Below are positions 15,261 through 17,331 of a DNA stretch of 17,331 nucleotides, one piece after another. The stretch is taken from NCBI RefSeq assembly GCF_943914015.1, contig NZ_CALUAK010000050.1, positions 1 to 17,331 on the forward strand, read 5' to 3'. Every line of letters starts with the position of its first letter. The stretch's first letter is position 1. This DNA is from an uncultured Corynebacterium sp. Its GTDB lineage: Bacteria; Actinomycetota; Actinomycetes; Mycobacteriales; Mycobacteriaceae. The translations under genes were made by a program, and so were the position numbers. The notes under the pieces are model-generated. The model saw nothing but the letters and a program-made list of their open reading frames with translations. It did no database searches and was not told the origin of the DNA.

Positions 15261-15350
15261 GCCATTAAACACTTCACTATCACCCTGACGGAGAAGTGCG
15301 CTCGGTGATGGCATCAATGAGGGTGGGTTAGTTGGCTTGCGCGTCGCCCC

Positions 15351-15412
15351 GGACAAAAGGTACCGCGATTCGGTAGCATCAGGTTTGCTACAAAAAACCC
15401 GGTACCTTTTGT
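15351..15412. repeat. Nested inverted repeat (60-bp hairpin)
   Basis: ACAAAAGGTACCG (15353-15365) and CGGTACCTTTTGT (15400-15412) are perfect 13-bp complements, extendable by GG/CC with one bulged T. Inside the loop a second stem pairs GTAGCA (15373-15378) with TGCTAC (15386-15391) around 7 nt. The whole is compact and self-contained. It could be a structured RNA, a small non-autonomous mobile element, or a target for a recombinase; no T-run marks it as a terminator. Confidence 0.6.
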
Positions 15413-15551
15413 TCCTAGCCCTTCTTACCCTGGGCTCAATACGGGCGTACGGCCTGCGCTTTTTGCCCCCTGTAACCCAAATAGGAAAGGTAATATCAGT
15501 GCTGGGCTGGGAGACATCAATAGCCTTTCTACCTGCTCCTATAACTGCGTA

Positions 15552-15574
15552 CTTATTGCACAACTGCGCACTGG
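15552..15574 (+). repeat. Divergent copy of the TTATTGC-TGCGCAC repeat
   Basis: CTTATTGCAC then AACTGCGCAC, 16 of 23 bases identical with the copy at 15847. It lies upstream of the small membrane protein gene, the other two copies lie downstream. Confidence 0.35.
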
Positions 15575-15613
15575 CGCACGGTTTCTGCCGCCATCGACCT
15601 CCGTCCAGCGCCC

Positions 15614-15832
15614 TTGAAGCATGAAGCAAAAAAGGAGAGTCCGACACAGTTCCTCGTCTCCAGCGTGATTTTTTTCGCGCTCGCAATACCGCTATTCGGA
15701 TTATTCACCCTACTTACCTCCCTCCTCTTCGGCACATCACCCGGATGGCTACCCGTGGTTGGCGGTTTCCTTGGCCCGATTCTGGCTGCATTCATTGCCG
15801 ATAAGGTGGTAATGAAGGACGAGGACACGTAG
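15614..15832 (+). CDS. Small two-helix membrane protein, unknown function
   Basis: 72 residues with two clear hydrophobic helices (FLVSSVIFFALAIPLFGLFTLL and WLPVVGGFLGPILAAFIA), a short charged N-terminus (KHEAKKES) and an acidic C-terminus (KDEDT). The start at TTG 15614 is uncertain: no Shine-Dalgarno precedes it, and the next in-frame candidate (GTG 15665) would remove half of the first helix. I recognise no family. It sits between the two toxin-antitoxin modules and is bracketed by repeat copies at 15552, 15847 and 15933. Proof of expression is lacking, but the paired helices with charged ends suggest a real protein. Confidence 0.5.
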   Translation: MKHEAKKESPTQFLVSSVIFFALAIPLFGLFTLLTSLLFGTSPGWLPVVGGFLGPILAAFIADKVVMKDEDT

Positions 15833-15846
15833 GTCATAAGCCTCTA

Positions 15847-15869
15847 CTTATTGCGCTGTTGCGCACAAA
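15847..15869 (+). repeat. 23-bp direct repeat, copy A
   Basis: CTTATTGCGC then TGTTGCGCACAAA; identical with copy B at 15933 at 22 of 23 bases. Each copy contains TTGCGC twice, 8 bp apart, and the palindrome TGCGCA. Confidence 0.65.
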
Positions 15870-15932
15870 GGTGTGACCAGTGCGAGTATGACGTGTGCTT
15901 TTCGCTTTGTGCCGTGCTTTTATAGAAGATTT

Positions 15933-15955
15933 CTTATTGCGCCGTTGCGCACAAA
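15933..15955 (+). repeat. 23-bp direct repeat, copy B
   Basis: CTTATTGCGC then CGTTGCGCACAAA, 86 bp after copy A, one mismatch. It lies between the small membrane protein and the yefM promoter. Confidence 0.65.
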
Positions 15956-16076
15956 TTCGGAGCAAAAGCTCCCAAAACGGAGGCACTCGAAAACCTAATA
16001 AGCAGCTAGTTATCGCGTCGCTGCGAGCGTCCCTGTTGGCCACGCTTTGCTGCACTCCTTCACAGTGAGATTCCTC

Positions 16077-16115
16077 TTGATCAGGCGAGCACAAGTCGCG
16101 TACAATTTTCTGTAC
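16077..16115 (+). promoter_or_regulatory. yefM-yoeB promoter and operator
   Basis: TTGATC (16077-16082), an 18-bp spacer and TACAAT (16101-16106) form a good promoter. The inverted repeat GTACA (16100-16104) / TGTAC (16111-16115) lies on the -10 box. The E. coli YefM-YoeB complex recognises TGTACA hexamers at the same place in its own promoter, so this is the likely autorepression site. A Shine-Dalgarno AAGGGG follows at 16130-16135. Confidence 0.65.
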
Positions 16116-16141
16116 GGACGGAAATGTAGAAGGGGCACACC

Positions 16142-16396
16142 ATGAAAACGATGTCTTATTCCGAATCCAGGGCGCGATACGCCGAGGTCTTGCAATCGGT
16201 GGTTGACGACCGCGAGGAAATCGTCATCACCCGTAGCGGTCACGAATCTGCCGTTATTCTTTCACTTGATGACTACAACTCTCTGCGAGAAACCGCTTAC
16301 CTTATGCGGTCGCCACGAAATGCCCAGCTCCTCTTTGAAGCGGTCACGGAGTTGGAATCTGGCAATGGCACCGCAAGAGATCTGCTTCCGGAATGA
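16142..16396 (+). CDS. yefM: YefM-type antitoxin (Phd/YefM family)
   Basis: 84 residues. The N-terminal MSYSESRARYAEVLQSVVDDREEIVITRSGHESAVILSLDDYNSLRET is the typical Phd/YefM DNA-binding fold, with (V)ITR-G---AV-LS--DY. The C-terminal part (YLMRSPRNAQLLFEAV ... ELESGNG) is the toxin-binding tail, disordered until it wraps YoeB. ATG at 16142 has AAGGGG 6 bp upstream. Its end overlaps the yoeB start as ATGA, the standard coupled arrangement with the antitoxin first. The protein should neutralise YoeB and, with it, repress the promoter at 16077-16115. Confidence 0.93.
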   Translation: MKTMSYSESRARYAEVLQSVVDDREEIVITRSGHESAVILSLDDYNSLRETAYLMRSPRNAQLLFEAVTELESGNGTARDLLPE

Positions 16397-16647
16397 AATA
16401 CATCTGGAGTACGCAAGCTTGGAACGATTATCTGTACTGGCAGGAGACCGATCGGAAAACCGTTAAGCGAATCAATGCGCTGATCAAGGACATCTCTCGC
16501 AACGGTAACGACGGTATCGGCAAACCCGAGCCTCTAAAGTACGAGCTCAGCGGTTACTGGTCGCGCAGAATCACCGACGAACACCGCCTTGTGTACAAAT
16601 ACACCGATGAAGCACTTTACCTTGCGATGTGCCGTTATCACTACTGA
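16393..16647 (+). CDS. yoeB: YoeB-type mRNA interferase toxin
   Basis: 84 residues, the same length as E. coli YoeB. The three residues known as catalytic in that enzyme are at the same numbers here: Glu46 (KPEPL), Arg65 (DEHRLVY) and His83, with the terminal Tyr84 (CRYHY). The family binds the ribosome and cuts mRNA at the A site, stopping translation until YefM is restored. The protein appears complete, so the module is probably active. The ATG overlaps the yefM stop by 4 bp. Its stop codon lies in a stem-loop (16644-16669). Confidence 0.94.
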   Translation: MKYIWSTQAWNDYLYWQETDRKTVKRINALIKDISRNGNDGIGKPEPLKYELSGYWSRRITDEHRLVYKYTDEALYLAMCRYHY

Positions 16648-16838
16648 CAGCGTCGCCCGGGCTTGTCAGGAGCAATATTCGATAGGGCTGCGGTGAGGAC
16701 TACCAGGATTGGGAATACGAGCATTCCGATATTAGCGATGGCGTGCGTCACGCTCTCATATGCACTCATGTGTGAGGATCCGATAGCAGCTAGGGCAAGG
16801 ACCATCAAACCTGACGTTCTCGCAAGTGCGAGTGCCAT
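16641..16838 (-). CDS. Possible small membrane protein, weakly supported
   Basis: 65 residues with two hydrophobic stretches (SGLMVLALAAIGSSHM and IANIGMLVFPILVVLTAALSNI) and a basic tail (KPGRRCQ). It would overlap the 3' end of yoeB by 7 bp on the other strand. No Shine-Dalgarno or promoter is evident before the ATG at 16836-16838. It may be a remnant or chance. The rest of the 16648-17046 gap shows nothing else that I can support. Confidence 0.3.
   Translation of the reverse strand: MALALARTSGLMVLALAAIGSSHMSAYESVTHAIANIGMLVFPILVVLTAALSNIAPDKPGRRCQ
16644..16669. terminator. Stem-loop at the end of yoeB
   Basis: CTGACA (16644-16649, containing the yoeB TGA) pairs with TGTCAG (16664-16669) around a GC-rich 14-nt loop. 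No T-run follows, so it would be at best a non-canonical terminator or an RNA-stabilising hairpin. Confidence 0.3.
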
Positions 16839-17046
16839 ATGGGCTGGTGTGCCTGTATTAATGACCCATTGGGCAAACGATAGTGAGCACCATTATGACA
16901 AGTGGACCTCGTGCCATTCTTTATTCCTTTCCTTGGTTGACGGGTGTCAGGAAGCGGGGGTAACGGAGCCGTCCTTCTGAATGCTCGTTTTCGTATTTTC
17001 GGCCTGAAAGGATATTGTTTCGCTAATACTGGGAAAGGAGATTTAG

Positions 17047-17331
17047 GTGGGGAAGAAGCGCCTGGCGTGGCCTGACGTGGCAAAGGGGGTGTCCATCCTC
17101 GGCGTCATCGTGCTGCACGTGTGCTTGGCGGTGCCGGGCGGGATGGACACTCTGCTCGCGCGCGCGAACTCCGTGATGGATCCCCTGCGCATGCCGCTGT
17201 TCTTCCTGGTCTCCGGGTTCTTCTCAGCCAAGATCCTGAACTACAGCCTCACAGATCTCTTCGTTCGCCGGCTGTGGTTCTTCCTCGTTCCCTACGCGGT
17301 CTGGGTGCCGGTAGAGATCAACCTGAAGTTC
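17047..17331 (+). CDS. Acyltransferase family 3 membrane protein (5' part only)
   Basis: The first 95 codons of a gene that runs off the window. WPDVAKGVSILGVIVLHV is the typical opening of Acyltransferase_3 proteins (OafA/Fhy-type, PF01757), whose conserved His at the end of helix 1 (LHV) is thought to be catalytic. RMPLFFLVSGFF follows as second signature, then RR-WFFLVPY at the third helix. Such proteins move acyl groups onto cell-envelope glycans or lipids. The GTG start has AAAGGAG 6 bp upstream. The target cannot be told from the fragment. Confidence 0.88.
   Translation, partial: MGKKRLAWPDVAKGVSILGVIVLHVCLAVPGGMDTLLARANSVMDPLRMPLFFLVSGFFSAKILNYSLTDLFVRRLWFFLVPYAVWVPVEINLKF

Larger units (their letters stand above)
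15261..15613. other. Gene-free stretch upstream of hicAB promoter
   Basis: About 350 bp without a supportable gene. It contains the nested hairpin at 15351-15412, a smaller AGCCC/GGGCT stem (15417-15436) and the first, weak copy of the TTATTGC repeat at 15552. The frames that are open here lack start signals and run through the hairpins. Confidence 0.4.
15833..16076. other. Gap upstream of yefM with repeats
   Basis: No gene is visible. It holds the two strong copies of the 23-bp repeat and a small hairpin GGAGC-AAAA-GCTCC at 15959-15972 right after the second copy. The remainder has no recognised structure. Confidence 0.4.

Noticed and set aside
15337..15624. 95-codon hydrophobic plus-strand frame
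   Set aside because: It runs through the nested hairpin and the first repeat copy, lacks a start signal and has no recognisable features beyond scattered hydrophobic residues.
15228..15686. 152-codon minus-strand frame upstream of hicA
   Set aside because: It covers the hicA promoter, the hairpin and part of the plus-strand membrane gene; composition is Arg/Ser/Pro-rich without a domain.
16663..16980. 105-codon plus-strand frame after yoeB
   Set aside because: No ribosome binding site or recognisable domain, and the overlapping minus-strand frame looks slightly more protein-like; neither is convincing.

Overview
The window looks like a chromosomal segment of a Corynebacterium or a close relative. 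The grounds are its mid-to-high GC coding regions, seryl-tRNA synthetase (serS) divergent from a FarR-like GntR regulator, a septum-formation protein and a small zincin, a metQNI locus with a McbR-like half-degenerate operator, an ISL3 remnant whose end resembles the IS31831 group of corynebacterial elements, and several start codons placed about 7 nt after a TATAAT-like box (leaderless promoters). No database search was possible, so the species is not named.

Region 1-6480 is a worn accessory patch. It opens with an apparent IS3-family terminal repeat. It then carries three divergent paralogues of a pentapeptide-repeat protein (113-1093 plus strand; 3767-4810 and 5618-6406 minus strand). These surround a methionine ABC transporter locus in which metN and metI are intact but the binding-protein gene metQ is broken by three lesions. 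Between the second and third paralogue lies a decayed ISL3-family transposase. Its terminal inverted repeat supplies the last five codons and the stop of the third paralogue.

Region 6484-10434 holds an NhaD-type sodium/proton antiporter, a divergent small membrane protein, and an AlbA_2 (Schlafen-type)/ATPase/winged-helix protein. The last is preceded by about 315 bp dense with 13 copies of the hexamer ACACTC/GAGTGT arranged as inverted and direct repeats. This looks like an autoregulatory operator array and is the most unusual structure in the window.

Region 10435-14576 is conserved-looking chromosome: a HAD phosphatase translationally coupled to serS, then divergently a GntR/UTRA regulator, a septum-formation-family membrane protein and an overlapping small metallopeptidase.

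Region 14578-17046 is a second accessory patch starting 1 bp after the metallopeptidase stop. It has a hicAB toxin-antitoxin pair with a consensus leaderless promoter and an overlapping palindrome, a 60-bp nested hairpin, a small membrane protein bracketed by TTGCGC-rich repeats, and a yefM-yoeB toxin-antitoxin pair with a GTACA/TGTAC operator over its promoter. The window ends inside an acyltransferase-3 family membrane protein gene.
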